A DNA stretch of 13,364 nucleotides from an uncultured Pirellulaceae bacterium (GTDB lineage: Bacteria; Planctomycetota; Planctomycetia; Pirellulales; Pirellulaceae): the NCBI GenBank assembly GCA_934255105.1, contig CAKQNH010000046.1:1-13364 (forward strand), in the 5' to 3' direction. The position numbers and the translations under genes were made by a program. Each line of letters begins with the position of its first letter. The stretch's first letter is position 1. The notes under the pieces were generated by a model. That model was not told the origin of the DNA, searched no databases, and worked only from the letters and a program-made list of their open reading frames with translations. Below, piece by piece: positions 1-7,509 of this stretch.

Positions 1-111
1 GCCTTTCCTGGTCGGTTTGCCGATTAAATGGTATTGCGTTACCTGGCAATCGAGCTATCTTTTGCCAAATTCATGTGGCCTGCATCTCTCCAAAGCTAGC
101 GAAGTCTGTGT

Positions 112-1566
112 ATGCTCACCACCGCCGTTTTCGGTTACCTACTTTTCACGATGGCTATTGGCCTAATCGCTTCATGGCGCGTAAAAGGGGCAAAAGACTT
201 TATGGTGGCGGGCAGATCGCTGCCGCTGTACATGAATTTCACCTGCGTCTTCGCGACCTGGTTCGGTGCCGAGACTGTCCTGTCCGTCTCGGCAACCTTC
301 GCTCGCGACGGGTTGCAGGCCATCCCCGGAGATCCGTTCGGATTCTCTTTGTGCCTCGTATTGGTGGCAGTGTTTTTCGCGCGCGCCTTCTATCGCCTGG
401 ACCTGCTGACCATCGGTGACTTCTACCGCAAGCGCTATGGCAAAACGGTGGAAGTCTTCACATCGTTGGTGATCGCTGTCTCCTATCTGGGGTGGGCGGC
501 CGCTCAGTTAACTGCATTGGGCTTGGTCTTATCTGTGTTGGGGCAAGGGGCTGGGTACGAATGGCTGACGCTCAATCGCTGCATCGTCTTCGGAACTTTC
601 ATCGTGATGATCTACACGGTATTGGGCGGGATGTGGTCAGTTGCCTTAACCGATATGATTCAAACCATCGTAATCATCATTGGCTTGCTCATTATCGCTT
701 GGTTGCTGGCGAGTATGTCTAGCAGTGATGGGAGCGTCTCCAGTGGCGTAGCCAAGGTCTACCAGTCGGCGCGCGATTCGGGGCGCCTGCAATTGTTTCC
801 CAGCGGTGGGCTGGGGCCGTGGCTGACATTTATTGCTGGTCTAGTTACTGCAGCGCTGGGCTCGATTCCTCAACAGGACGTGTTTCAACGAGTCACTAGC
901 GCTAAAGACGAAAAAACCGCCGTGCGTGGCACGCTGTTGGGAGGGGGATTCTATTTCCTGTTCGCATTCGTGCCGATGTTCATCGCCTATTCGGCCATCG
1001 TCATCGACCCTAGCTATCTGGATATTTTCCAATCCGCCGACGAACGCGAGATGCAGCGCATCTTGCCCAAATTGATCTTGGATAAAACCCCGTTCTGGGC
1101 CCAGGCCATCTTCTTCGGCGCGCTGCTATCCGCCATTCTCTCCACCGCCAGCGGCACGCTATTGGCCCCAGCTAGCCTGTTTGTGGAGAATGTCATGCGG
1201 CCCTTTGTACCCAGCATCACCGAAAAGAATATGCTGACTACGCTGCGGATCGTGCTGGTGATTTTCGCCATCTGCGCCGCCCTACAAGCGGTCAGCAATA
1301 ATTCAACCATGTACGAGATGGTGCAGGGTGCCTACAGCATCGTGCTCGTCGGCGCGTTCGTTCCGCTGGCTCTGGGTGTCTACTGGCGTCCCGCGTCAAC
1401 TCAGGGGGCTGTGGTTTCGATCCTGGCGGGTACCGGCGTATGGCTCTACGTCTTGTTCTTGATGCCCGAGTTTATCGTCCCCCCTCAACTGTGCGGACTA
1501 GCCGCCAGCCTGATTGGCATGGTCGGCGGCAGTTTGACACCACAGATAGTCGGAAAAGGCAATTGA
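112..1566 (+). CDS. Sodium:solute symporter family (SSS/PutP-like) permease
   Basis: A 484-residue, very hydrophobic protein with about 13 predicted membrane helices, the usual size for the sodium:solute symporter family (LeuT fold). The N-terminal part shows family landmarks: a first helix at about residues 3-21, then a GRSLPL segment and the helix containing ATWFGAET, followed by TIGDFYRKRYGK before the next helix. The C-terminal half has the helix with YSIVLVGAFVPLALGVYW that is common in PutP-type members. It should use the sodium gradient to import a small organic solute across the inner membrane; the substrate cannot be named from sequence. The ATG at 112 is used because the family homology begins at once; no strong ribosome site is visible in front of it. 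The first 111 bases hold no gene I can support. The gene converges on the lipoprotein gene at 1824. Confidence 0.85.
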   Translation: MLTTAVFGYLLFTMAIGLIASWRVKGAKDFMVAGRSLPLYMNFTCVFATWFGAETVLSVSATFARDGLQAIPGDPFGFSLCLVLVAVFFARAFYRLDLLTIGDFYRKRYGKTVEVFTSLVIAVSYLGWAAAQLTALGLVLSVLGQGAGYEWLTLNRCIVFGTFIVMIYTVLGGMWSVALTDMIQTIVIIIGLLIIAWLLASMSSSDGSVSSGVAKVYQSARDSGRLQLFPSGGLGPWLTFIAGLVTAALGSIPQQDVFQRVTSAKDEKTAVRGTLLGGGFYFLFAFVPMFIAYSAIVIDPSYLDIFQSADEREMQRILPKLILDKTPFWAQAIFFGALLSAILSTASGTLLAPASLFVENVMRPFVPSITEKNMLTTLRIVLVIFAICAALQAVSNNSTMYEMVQGAYSIVLVGAFVPLALGVYWRPASTQGAVVSILAGTGVWLYVLFLMPEFIVPPQLCGLAASLIGMVGGSLTPQIVGKGN

Positions 1567-1629
1567 GTCGCCAGATTTAGACGAGTTCCAATAGCCACAC
1601 ATGCCGTAACAGCGGCGCGGTCGACTAGC

Positions 1630-1657
1630 CATTAGTTATTTGTCATTAGTCATTTGC
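1630..1657 (+). repeat. Left heptamer array, four units, inverted relative to the array at 1781
   Basis: Four successive 7-bp units read CATTAGT, TATTTGT, CATTAGT, CATTTGC. The reverse complement of this unit is the TGACTAA-type unit of the array at 1781-1822, so the two arrays form an inverted pair about 120 bp apart in the gap between two convergent genes. No coding potential is visible. Confidence 0.8.
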
Positions 1658-1673
1658 TACCGGATAACGTCTC

Positions 1674-1690
1674 CTCGACAACATGTCGAG
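1674..1690. other. Small perfect hairpin between convergent genes
   Basis: CTCGACA and TGTCGAG form a perfect 7-bp stem around an ACA loop, followed by ATTTAAG. It lies 108 bp after the symporter stop codon, between the two heptamer arrays. It could act as a weak transcription terminator for either convergent gene, but there is no run of T long enough for a convincing intrinsic terminator. Confidence 0.35.
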
Positions 1691-1780
1691 ATTTAAGCAC
1701 GACAATGTGCATAAGTCCACTATCGCGCAGGGCATCTGTTCACATTCAGTGCCACGCTCAACAATGCCTTTCATTGCTGA

Positions 1781-1822
1781 TGACTAATGACTAATGGCTA
1801 ATGATTAACGACTAATGGCTCT
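1781..1822 (-). repeat. Right heptamer array, six degenerate units abutting a stop codon
   Basis: Six 7-bp units read TGACTAA, TGACTAA, TGGCTAA, TGATTAA, CGACTAA, TGGCTCT. The array ends 1 bp from the stop codon of the minus-strand lipoprotein gene (1824-1826), so it would be the first sequence of that mRNA's 3' untranslated region. It is the inverted partner of the array at 1630-1657. Confidence 0.8.
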
Positions 1823-1823
1823 G

Positions 1824-3290
1824 CTACAGGTTGAGGCTCTGCTCATAGTTGCGGCGCTGCGTCGCGCCCACTTGCCGAGTGATCTCGTTCCAGCGACGGG
1901 CAGCGTCTTTCATCGCAGCCATCGAGTTCTTTTTTCCCGACAAAAACTGCTGGAGCTCATCGGCCAACGCCTGGCGATAGCGGTTGGCCCGCGGGAGGCG
2001 TGGCTCAAACGAAAGCGAGGCTACCTTAACACCTTGAGTCACCTGTCGCTGCGCTTGCCAGCTCAACGCTTCGTTGCCCGACGTCGGCGTTGCAGCTTCG
2101 ATGCCGGGAACCAACGTGGACATGACGGTTCGCGTGGCCGGGGCTTGCATCCATTCAAGGCACACTTGCGCTTGGCTCGTTTGGCGGCAACGACTGGACA
2201 TCGACGCCACTAGGCCACCACTGGCACTCCACGACGACACCTGAGGACGCGCCGCCTGAGGGGAGCCGCTTAGGGCGTGCGCTGATCCAGCCGCATCTGT
2301 GCCCGCGCTACCTGCGATCGGCGGTAGCAAATTCAAGATGTGCCCACTAGTGATCGCAGCCGCCTGCTGGTCCAACAATATCGGCGCGGCGATCGCCAAG
2401 GCCGGGGCCTCTTGCGTCGCACTCCATGTCCAAGCGGTCGAATGGCTACCAACGACCGACAGCAAGCCGTCTGGCTGTGCCGCAAGGCCCGCCAGAATGC
2501 CGGCCGCTTGGATATATTCGGGGTCGGCCAAACGGGCTTGCATCGACTGCAAATCAAACAACATACCGTATCCTGGGTCGCGATCGGAGAGACTAGCGAC
2601 GATGGTCAGAAACCGATCCACCACTGCCTCCGCATCGATATCGACGGCAAGATCGACATCGTCGAATGAAAAGCTGGGGGAATCATTTGCTGCGACTTTC
2701 AAACGCGACAGCACCTCGTCCCACGTCAAGCCGCCGTTTTCATCGGCAAGCCCTGAGCTAGCGACGAATACCGGTACAGCACAGCCCAGCGACAATCCCA
2801 TCGTTTCATCTGCGTAAGTGGCTTGGGCCAGCCAGGTTGCAGGTACATTCAAGTCTCCCTGCTCATCGGTGGAGGGTTCGCCTGCCTGCGCGCTGCTCTG
2901 TGGTTGCTTTACAATCCAGCCGCGCTGCACCAGCTCGCCAATCAGGCTGGCTGGGTAAAGCAGTACATCGCACTGGCAATCAGGTTCGTCAAGCAGCTCT
3001 GAGACGCTCAGAGAACGCAGGTCGAGCGGCTGCTCTGATTTGGCCAACCATTGACGCTGCAGCAATTCCGCTTCAGCCACAGGGGCGGCGATCCACACTC
3101 GCAGCGGAATGTTCGACACGACCGGGGGGGCTACGCTCGAATCGCTGGATGCGGGGGGAGCCGCTTTGGGTTGACAGCCCAGCAGTGTTATACACGCGAT
3201 GAACAGAGCAAACGTCATCGCATAGCGCGGTGACTCGGCAGAGTAGCGCTGCCATGCAGCTGAAAAGACTTGAAACATTCTGCCAATCAT
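1824..3290 (-). CDS. Extracellular solute-binding lipoprotein (ABC-type SBP family 1-like)
   Basis: A 488-residue protein with a lipoprotein signal: a hydrophobic stretch ending in the lipobox LLGC, with the lipidated cysteine at residue 39, followed by a Pro/Ser/Ala-rich linker. The body begins at about residue 60 with the strand IPLRVWIAAP and resembles family 1 solute-binding proteins. The C-terminal 70 residues have the typical closing helices (a RYRQALADELQQFLSG helix, then AARRWNEITRQVG). It should sit on the periplasmic side of the inner membrane and bind a sugar or similar solute. No ABC permease or ATPase gene lies nearby, so it is an orphan here. The ATG at 3290 gives a long N-region with arginines; an ATG at 3218 (residue 25) would leave only 14 residues before the cysteine and is less likely. 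The substrate is unknown. Confidence 0.75.
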   Translation of the reverse strand: MIGRMFQVFSAAWQRYSAESPRYAMTFALFIACITLLGCQPKAAPPASSDSSVAPPVVSNIPLRVWIAAPVAEAELLQRQWLAKSEQPLDLRSLSVSELLDEPDCQCDVLLYPASLIGELVQRGWIVKQPQSSAQAGEPSTDEQGDLNVPATWLAQATYADETMGLSLGCAVPVFVASSGLADENGGLTWDEVLSRLKVAANDSPSFSFDDVDLAVDIDAEAVVDRFLTIVASLSDRDPGYGMLFDLQSMQARLADPEYIQAAGILAGLAAQPDGLLSVVGSHSTAWTWSATQEAPALAIAAPILLDQQAAAITSGHILNLLPPIAGSAGTDAAGSAHALSGSPQAARPQVSSWSASGGLVASMSSRCRQTSQAQVCLEWMQAPATRTVMSTLVPGIEAATPTSGNEALSWQAQRQVTQGVKVASLSFEPRLPRANRYRQALADELQQFLSGKKNSMAAMKDAARRWNEITRQVGATQRRNYEQSLNL

Positions 3291-3355
3291 GATTCCGCCA
3301 CTAGTGAATTAAGCGCTGTGTGAGCGCGGGCCTCGCTGCACGCGTAGTTCAAAAA

Positions 3356-4714
3356 TTATACCAGATCAGCGGCGACCGAGAGCAGGGCCTGGGTTATGTC
3401 ATCGGGTGAGTGTGGCAGCTCAGCGGCGCGGGCCGGCGAAATGAAGACGCGAATGCGTTTCACAAAGTTATCGAACTGGTCCGTTGCCAGCGCGCGGACT
3501 ACTGGCGAGACATTCGAGAGCTGCTCGAATCTGGCGGTAGAGCCCGCTGACAGACCGTGGGGTTTGATGTTCTGCCGAATATCAATTTTGAACTGGACTT
3601 CAAGCTTGACCGGTGGGGCGTCGATCAAGACTTCATGCGGCAGCAAGGGATGCGACAGACGCTGGCTGAGCCGTTCGGCCAGTCGCCCGCTGAGGTCGAC
3701 GAGCTCCGCATAGGGGCGGCGGGCCACGGCAGCAAATACGTCGGGGCTCGCGGAGTGCGTGTACTGCGCCAAGCGTTTGTAAAGCCCTCGCTGATGTCCA
3801 AATAAGCTCCCCGCCAAGTGTCTCGCCGCAGGGTGTGCGGCAGCGTGCTCCACAAGCCGATTCGCAAACTCGCTCTCGGTTAGCCGGATCCATTGTTGGT
3901 AGGGGAGCGAATCACGCAGATAAAATACCACGCGTTGTAACATCGCCGTTGCGCTGCGCACCGCATGATGCCAGTACACTTCACTAAACATCACGTAGCG
4001 GGCGAAGACCATCATCTCAGCAGCCGTCTTCCCTTTTTCAGTGATCGCCAGCGATCGCCCGTCCTGGCCGACGCATAGACAGCTCAGCAAGCGATTAACA
4101 TCAAAGTTCCGACCGTAGGGAACCCCTGCATGGAGACTGTCTCGCTGCAAGTAATCCATCTTGTCGATATCCACCGGGCCACTGAGCAAACTTCTCAATA
4201 CAGATGGCCCGGCACTCTCGCTACGCGTCGACGCGATCAGGTCAGCTACGCAGTGCGGGTCGACGCTCCACTGTTCGGCAATAACATCGGACAATGGAGA
4301 ACTGCAAATCAACGATCGCGCCAGCTCCTCGTGTCGTGGAAATTCCTCCAATCGCAAGTCTTCGATCGCGTGACAATAGGGCCAGTGACCGATGTCGTGC
4401 AGCAGGGCTGCCAACATAAACACCTTGACATCCTCGGCGGTCAAGCCAGACGCAAAACGGTCGTCGCTTCCCAACATGTGACGCAGCGCCATATAGGCTA
4501 CGCGGTAGACTCCCAAGCTATGTTCAAAACGAGTGTGGACCGCACCAGGATAGACGTGGCTGACCAGCCCAAGCTGGGAAATCTGACGCAAGCGTTGCAT
4601 GGCGGGAGTGTCCAGCACCTGCAGGACTCGCGGCGTCACCAACACATCCACTTCCGGCGGAATGCGCAGCAACTGCATACCGTCGCTGCGGAGCTCTGGG
4701 ATCGAATCGATCAA
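3356..4714 (-). CDS. HD-domain phosphohydrolase (COG1078, SAMHD1/dGTPase-like)
   Basis: A metal-dependent phosphohydrolase of the HD superfamily, related to SAMHD1 and bacterial dNTPase-like proteins. Numbering from an in-frame TTG at 4813, the metal ligands are visible: H98 in HTRFEHSLGVY, H139-D140 in LLHDIGHWPYCH, and D217 in the block VDIDKMDYLQRD, where Y221 matches the nucleotide-stacking tyrosine of SAMHD1. The long helical C-terminus is usual for the family. Substrate could be dNTPs or another phosphorylated nucleotide; the sequence does not decide. The start is uncertain: the frame is open to a TTG at 4813 inside a repeat, but homology seems to begin around IPELRSDGMQLL. I therefore prefer the TTG at 4714; the ATG at 4678 is the other candidate. 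None has a strong Shine-Dalgarno site. The lipoprotein gene lies 65 bp downstream on the same strand. Confidence 0.8.
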   Translation of the reverse strand: MIDSIPELRSDGMQLLRIPPEVDVLVTPRVLQVLDTPAMQRLRQISQLGLVSHVYPGAVHTRFEHSLGVYRVAYMALRHMLGSDDRFASGLTAEDVKVFMLAALLHDIGHWPYCHAIEDLRLEEFPRHEELARSLICSSPLSDVIAEQWSVDPHCVADLIASTRSESAGPSVLRSLLSGPVDIDKMDYLQRDSLHAGVPYGRNFDVNRLLSCLCVGQDGRSLAITEKGKTAAEMMVFARYVMFSEVYWHHAVRSATAMLQRVVFYLRDSLPYQQWIRLTESEFANRLVEHAAAHPAARHLAGSLFGHQRGLYKRLAQYTHSASPDVFAAVARRPYAELVDLSGRLAERLSQRLSHPLLPHEVLIDAPPVKLEVQFKIDIRQNIKPHGLSAGSTARFEQLSNVSPVVRALATDQFDNFVKRIRVFISPARAAELPHSPDDITQALLSVAADLV

Positions 4715-4798
4715 AGTAGAGTTCTCTAAATTAAGAAATAGATGAAACACGAGCGCTAGAGAAAGTAGGTTCGGAGTGGCCCAGCGACTATCTGCATG

Positions 4799-4914
4799 AT
4801 AGTCGTTGATCAATCGCCATAGTCGTTGATCGCTCCGCCGATCAATTGCTATAGTCGTTGATCGCTCCGCCGATCAATTGCTATAGTCGCTGATCGCTCC
4901 GCCGATCAATTGCT
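4799..4914. repeat. 32-bp tandem hairpin repeat, three full copies plus one shortened copy
   Basis: Full units lie at 4819-4850, 4851-4882 and 4883-4914; the third has one base change. Each unit contains TTGATCG-CTCCGC-CGATCAA, a 7-bp perfect stem with a 6-nt loop. A fourth unit at 4799-4818 lacks exactly 12 bases between two GATC tetramers, which removes the hairpin and looks like slippage between short direct repeats. The array lies just upstream of the HD-domain gene and would be in its 5' leader or promoter region. Confidence 0.9.
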
Positions 4915-5097
4915 ATATTCTCCCATAAATCGCTTGGACGTCTCCCGAATACGTTAGCATTACCGTTGGCTGCTAAAACTTGACGTTGACATGCGATTTC
5001 TTAGTAAGTGATGAGTGCCATTTTCAATCCTCACCACCGACGCTTTCGCTTCCGTCCGGCTTGCCCGGGCGGGGCGTGCAACTGACAGCTAACATCC
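4915..5097. other. Non-coding spacer between two repeat arrays
   Basis: This 183-bp stretch separates the 32-bp and 28-bp repeat arrays. I see no supported gene and no tRNA-like fold. A TTGACG/TTGACA stretch near 4980-4991 resembles a -35 box on the plus strand, but no plus-strand gene follows and no good -10 is visible. The promoter of the minus-strand HD gene may lie here. Confidence 0.4.
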
Positions 5098-5178
5098 AAA
5101 CGGTTGGGACAACCGTTATACATTGAAACGGTTGGGACAACCGTTCTACATTCAAACGGTTGGGACAACCGTTCTACT
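5098..5178 (-). repeat. 28-bp tandem REP-like hairpin, three copies, each starting GTAG or GTAT
   Basis: Units lie at 5098-5125, 5126-5153 and 5154-5178 (the last is cut short). Each holds a perfect 8-bp stem, AACGGTTG and CAACCGTT, around a 3-nt loop. Read on the minus strand, two units begin GTAG directly before the hairpin and the third begins GTAT. A GTAG tetranucleotide followed by a hairpin is the layout of REP elements recognised by RAYT (TnpA-REP) transposases. That they are mobile or were copied by such an enzyme is inference; no transposase gene is in the window. Confidence 0.85.
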
Positions 5179-5254
5179 CGATCTCCGTTTCGGCCTTGCC
5201 CCGGCGGAATCAACGACTAACGCGTAAACAGCTACCGATATGCAATGCGAACAC

Positions 5255-5314
5255 GCCTCAAGCCTCAAGCCTCAAGCCTCAAGCCTCAAGCCTCAAGCCT
5301 CAAGCCTCAAGCCT
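5255..5314 (-). repeat. Heptamer array GCCTCAA, eight perfect copies, abutting a stop codon
   Basis: Eight perfect GCCTCAA units run from 5255 to 5310, followed by a partial GCCT. On the minus strand the unit is TTGAGGC, and the array starts right after the TAG stop (5313-5315) of the CBM9-like gene. It is therefore at the start of that mRNA's 3' untranslated region, and its copy number is likely to vary between strains. Confidence 0.95.
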
Positions 5315-5984
5315 ACTTAAGCACCAACTGCGCCCACAAGCTAGGATTCTCCGCTACAGGCAGGTCGGGCATCAAGGCCAACGACTGCCAGCCGAGTTCG
5401 CGGTCGCTCACTGCAAAGTAGAATCCGACGGTTGGAAAATCCCCCAGGTCCAGCCCGGTCAGTGCATCGAAGTGCAAGGCGGCGACCAATCGATAGCGCC
5501 CCTCGCTAACTCGGGCGCGAATGGCCAATTGGTCCTCGGGCGGTGGGGGAGGGTTCTCGCGTGCGCGATTGATGGGCGCCCAGCCAATAAACGGCAGATC
5601 CGCTTTGTGGCCGCGTCCCATGGGGGCGAATCCGAAGCGATGGCAGAACTTGGTTGCGCGGTGGATCTCGCGAGAGTTGCGAGTATCGATCCACACATGC
5701 AGTCCATCGCTATCCTCCAGCCGCGATTCGCGGCACCACGGTAGTTTCGCTTTGCCCTGCACGTCCGCTTGGAAGAACAACGCATTTTTACCTACGGCTA
5801 CACGCACCTGAGCGAACTTGGGCTGACCGGCCAGCTCGCTGCTCAAGCAGGGGAGGATGGCTTCGTCGGGTAGCGCCTCAGGCCGATCGCTGAATACACG
5901 ATCGAATCGATGCGCCTTGAGCCGCAAGCGGATTAGCAGGCTGGGATCGATCGTGGGTGTTTCGTCGCTTAATTCCGAAGTCAA
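5313..5984 (-). CDS. CBM9/DOMON-like sugar-binding-fold protein of unknown function
   Basis: A 223-residue soluble protein without a signal peptide. The central part (about residues 60-215) resembles the family 9 carbohydrate-binding module or DOMON-like beta-sandwich: strands such as ARVAVGKNALFFQADVQGK are followed by the typical ESRLEDSDGLHVWIDTR turn, where the Asp pair and the D.RN motif commonly sit, and later by a FPTVGFYFAVSDRE strand. A Pro-rich loop (PPPPPED) lies near residue 150. The function is not known; a cytoplasmic position is inferred from the missing signal. The TTG start at 5984 follows the tadA stop codon with no gap and has an AGGGGAAG Shine-Dalgarno site 6 nt upstream, so translation is probably coupled to tadA. 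It is the last gene of the DUF1080-tadA operon. Confidence 0.65.
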   Translation of the reverse strand: MTSELSDETPTIDPSLLIRLRLKAHRFDRVFSDRPEALPDEAILPCLSSELAGQPKFAQVRVAVGKNALFFQADVQGKAKLPWCRESRLEDSDGLHVWIDTRNSREIHRATKFCHRFGFAPMGRGHKADLPFIGWAPINRARENPPPPPEDQLAIRARVSEGRYRLVAALHFDALTGLDLGDFPTVGFYFAVSDRELGWQSLALMPDLPVAENPSLWAQLVLK

Positions 5985-6503
5985 CTATTTCTTCCCCTGT
6001 TTGCGTTTTTCTTGAAAGAAATGACTGAGCAGGCTGCCGCATTGATCTGCCAGCACTCCGCCGGTCACCTCGGCGCGATGGTTCAATCGCGAATCATCCA
6101 GCAAGCGGAAGAGTGAATCGACCGCTCCAGCCTTGGGATCGCGAGCTCCGTAGACCACGCGCGCGATGCGCGATTGCACCAATGCACCAGCGCACATGGG
6201 GCAGGGCTCGAGCGTCACGTACAACGTGCAACCTTCCAATCGCCAACTCTCTAGCGAGGCGGCGGCTTGGGTGATGGCAATCATCTCCGCATGGGCGGTG
6301 GGATCTTGCAAAGCTTCGCGCTGATTCCAACCTGCACCGATGACGCGCTGGCCCAGCGTGACCACAGCCCCAACCGGAACCTCGTCTTGCTGCATGGCTT
6401 GCTGAGCCAACGTGAAGGCTTGGCGCATAAACGTCGCATCCCAGTCGACCAGCGGGTTTTCGTCGTCGAAGTCGTTTGCACCTGCGGAAAAGTGGTCGAT
6501 CAA
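5985..6503 (-). CDS. tadA: tRNA-specific adenosine deaminase TadA
   Basis: This is the cytoplasmic enzyme that deaminates adenosine 34 to inosine in the anticodon of tRNA-Arg(ACG), allowing wobble reading. The cytidine-deaminase-fold zinc site is complete: H71 and the catalytic glutamate E73 in the HAEMIAI motif, with C101 and C104 in PCPMCAGAL. The 172-residue length fits the family, with about 20 extra residues at the N-terminus (an acidic [13 protein letters not shown] stretch) before the usual [12 protein letters not shown] start of homology. The start is a TTG at 6503 whose last two bases overlap the TGA of the DUF1080 gene (4-bp TTGA overlap), supported by GGAG 8 nt upstream. An internal ATG at 6428 is possible but leaves the overlap unexplained. 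Confidence 0.95.
   Translation of the reverse strand: MIDHFSAGANDFDDENPLVDWDATFMRQAFTLAQQAMQQDEVPVGAVVTLGQRVIGAGWNQREALQDPTAHAEMIAITQAAASLESWRLEGCTLYVTLEPCPMCAGALVQSRIARVVYGARDPKAGAVDSLFRLLDDSRLNHRAEVTGGVLADQCGSLLSHFFQEKRKQGKK
5991..5998 (-). promoter_or_regulatory. Shine-Dalgarno site deciding the TTG start of the CBM9-like gene
   Basis: On the minus strand this reads AGGGGAAG, 6 nt before the TTG at 5984. It lies inside the last codons of tadA and supports a TTG start directly after the tadA stop. Confidence 0.7.
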
Positions 6504-7297
6504 GGCTGTTGCTCCGCCTCAGTTAGCTTGCGCCAGCGGAGATCGCGCAGCGCCACCTTGGAACTAAAGGCGCACAGCCCCAGCGGCCGACTAGCGTAGA
6601 CCTCAATGCGAGTCGAAAACTGGTGCCCATCGCGCTCTTGCTGCAGCACCTCTTTGTCATCGATCCAACCGGTGATGTGCTTAGCATCGACACGCAGCCG
6701 GAACTTATACCACTGGTTGTTATCAAATGAGCGGTACATCGACGTGGCATTTTCGGCTGCGTCATACCCATCCACACTCGATAGTCCCACGACACCTCCC
6801 CCCCAACCGCCGCCAATGAACGAGCAGAACTCATCCGCTACGGGAAAGGTCAACCCGCACATGAAATCGTTCCCCTCCAGGCGGTTTGCACTGAATTCGA
6901 TCTCGTAGCCGTCGTTGGGGAATTTCCGCTTGTAGTTGATCCCGGTCAGCGGGTTGCCCTTTTCTAGCACCACCATTTTGCCGTCGCGTTTGACTTCCCC
7001 TTCGCTGCCAAAATCTGTAATCTCCCAGCCTTCCAGCCCTTCGGCGGGCAGCAGTGGCATCCAAGCTGCTGCGGATTTGCTCTTTGGGGCTTTGCTCTTT
7101 GGGGCTTTGCTCTCTGCGGATTTGCTCTTGGTGGCAGGCGCAGCGCTATCGGTCGCACCCGTTTGGGAAGCTTTTTCGGAACTGGAGGCCTGCGGGGTTT
7201 TGTCTTGAGCTAGTTTGTCTTGGGCGGCCACCTGGGGCACCCCATGGACGGAAACCAGGCATAGTAGCAAACACAACCCGTAACTTAAAATCCGCAC
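6500..7297 (-). CDS. Secreted DUF1080 (3-keto-disaccharide hydrolase domain) protein
   Basis: A 265-residue secreted protein. From the chosen GTG at 7297, the N-terminus is a signal peptide (VRILSY, then a leucine-rich core, with likely cleavage near VAAQ-D at residue 26). A Ser/Ala/Lys-rich linker with AP-KSK repeats follows at about residues 45-78. The DUF1080 domain then runs to the end, with a [10 protein letters not shown] opening and a [15 protein letters not shown] core strand; the fold is concanavalin-like. Relatives are abundant in planctomycetes and are linked to oligosaccharide or 3-keto-sugar breakdown; the activity of this copy is not shown. The frame is open to a GTG at 7396, but AAGGA lies 8 nt before the 7297 GTG and the signal peptide then sits at the N-terminus. 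It is the first gene of the tadA operon and overlaps tadA by 4 bp. Confidence 0.8.
   Translation of the reverse strand: MRILSYGLCLLLCLVSVHGVPQVAAQDKLAQDKTPQASSSEKASQTGATDSAAPATKSKSAESKAPKSKAPKSKSAAAWMPLLPAEGLEGWEITDFGSEGEVKRDGKMVVLEKGNPLTGINYKRKFPNDGYEIEFSANRLEGNDFMCGLTFPVADEFCSFIGGGWGGGVVGLSSVDGYDAAENATSMYRSFDNNQWYKFRLRVDAKHITGWIDDKEVLQQERDGHQFSTRIEVYASRPLGLCAFSSKVALRDLRWRKLTEAEQQP
6512..6515 (-). promoter_or_regulatory. Shine-Dalgarno site for the TTG start of tadA
   Basis: On the minus strand GGAG lies 8 nt before the TTG at 6503, inside the end of the DUF1080 gene. It supports the overlapping TTG start of tadA over the internal ATG at 6428. Confidence 0.55.
7076..7135 (-). repeat. 15-bp in-frame tandem repeat in the DUF1080 linker
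   Basis: Four 15-bp units (7076-7090, 7091-7105, 7106-7120, 7121-7135) encode [15 protein letters not shown] and APKSK on the minus strand. The two on the left are identical at the DNA level. Copy-number change would lengthen or shorten the linker after the signal peptide without shifting frame. Confidence 0.9.
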
Positions 7298-7509
7298 TTG
7301 CTCGTTCCTTAGAATGTAGTGATTAGGTAAACTGTACGGCCTGGTATTGTCGAAACTAAAATGGGGACTCGCGAGCCATTTGGCGCAGGTAGCCACAATT
7401 TAGCAGGCGTAGAGTCCAGCGGCGCCCGATTTACCGAAAAAATTACCATCGAAAAGTTGTCTTTGCCTGATTCTAAGACAGCTTTGATTGGATAACCAGT
7501 CGCCAGACG
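7298..7509. promoter_or_regulatory. Divergent intergenic region between the DUF1080-tadA operon and the VanZ gene
   Basis: These 212 bp separate divergent genes, so they must hold the promoters of both or lie downstream of them. AAGGA at 7306-7310 (minus strand) is the ribosome site of the DUF1080 gene. I could not place convincing -35/-10 boxes on either strand, and I see no repeats or operator-like palindromes. Confidence 0.35.

Noticed and set aside
1..111. 3' end of an upstream plus-strand gene
   Set aside because: One frame stops at 25-27 after eight codons and others give no recognisable sequence; too little is visible to call.
1815..2213. 132-residue plus-strand open frame
   Set aside because: It is antisense to the 3' end of the solute-binding lipoprotein gene, is rich in arginine and has no family features.
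4130..4729. 199-residue plus-strand open frame
   Set aside because: It lies antisense within the HD phosphohydrolase gene, has no recognisable domain and reads as a shadow frame.
4799..4914. CRISPR-like array (32-bp repeats)
   Set aside because: The repeats abut each other directly; there are no spacers.
5098..5178. CRISPR-like array (28-bp repeats)
   Set aside because: The units are contiguous tandem copies with no unique spacers of 30 bp or so between them, and no cas genes are present.
5160..5744. 194-residue plus-strand open frame
   Set aside because: It runs through the GTAG hairpin and heptamer repeats, then antisense to the CBM9-like gene; its Gln/Ala/Ser-rich start is just the translated heptamer.
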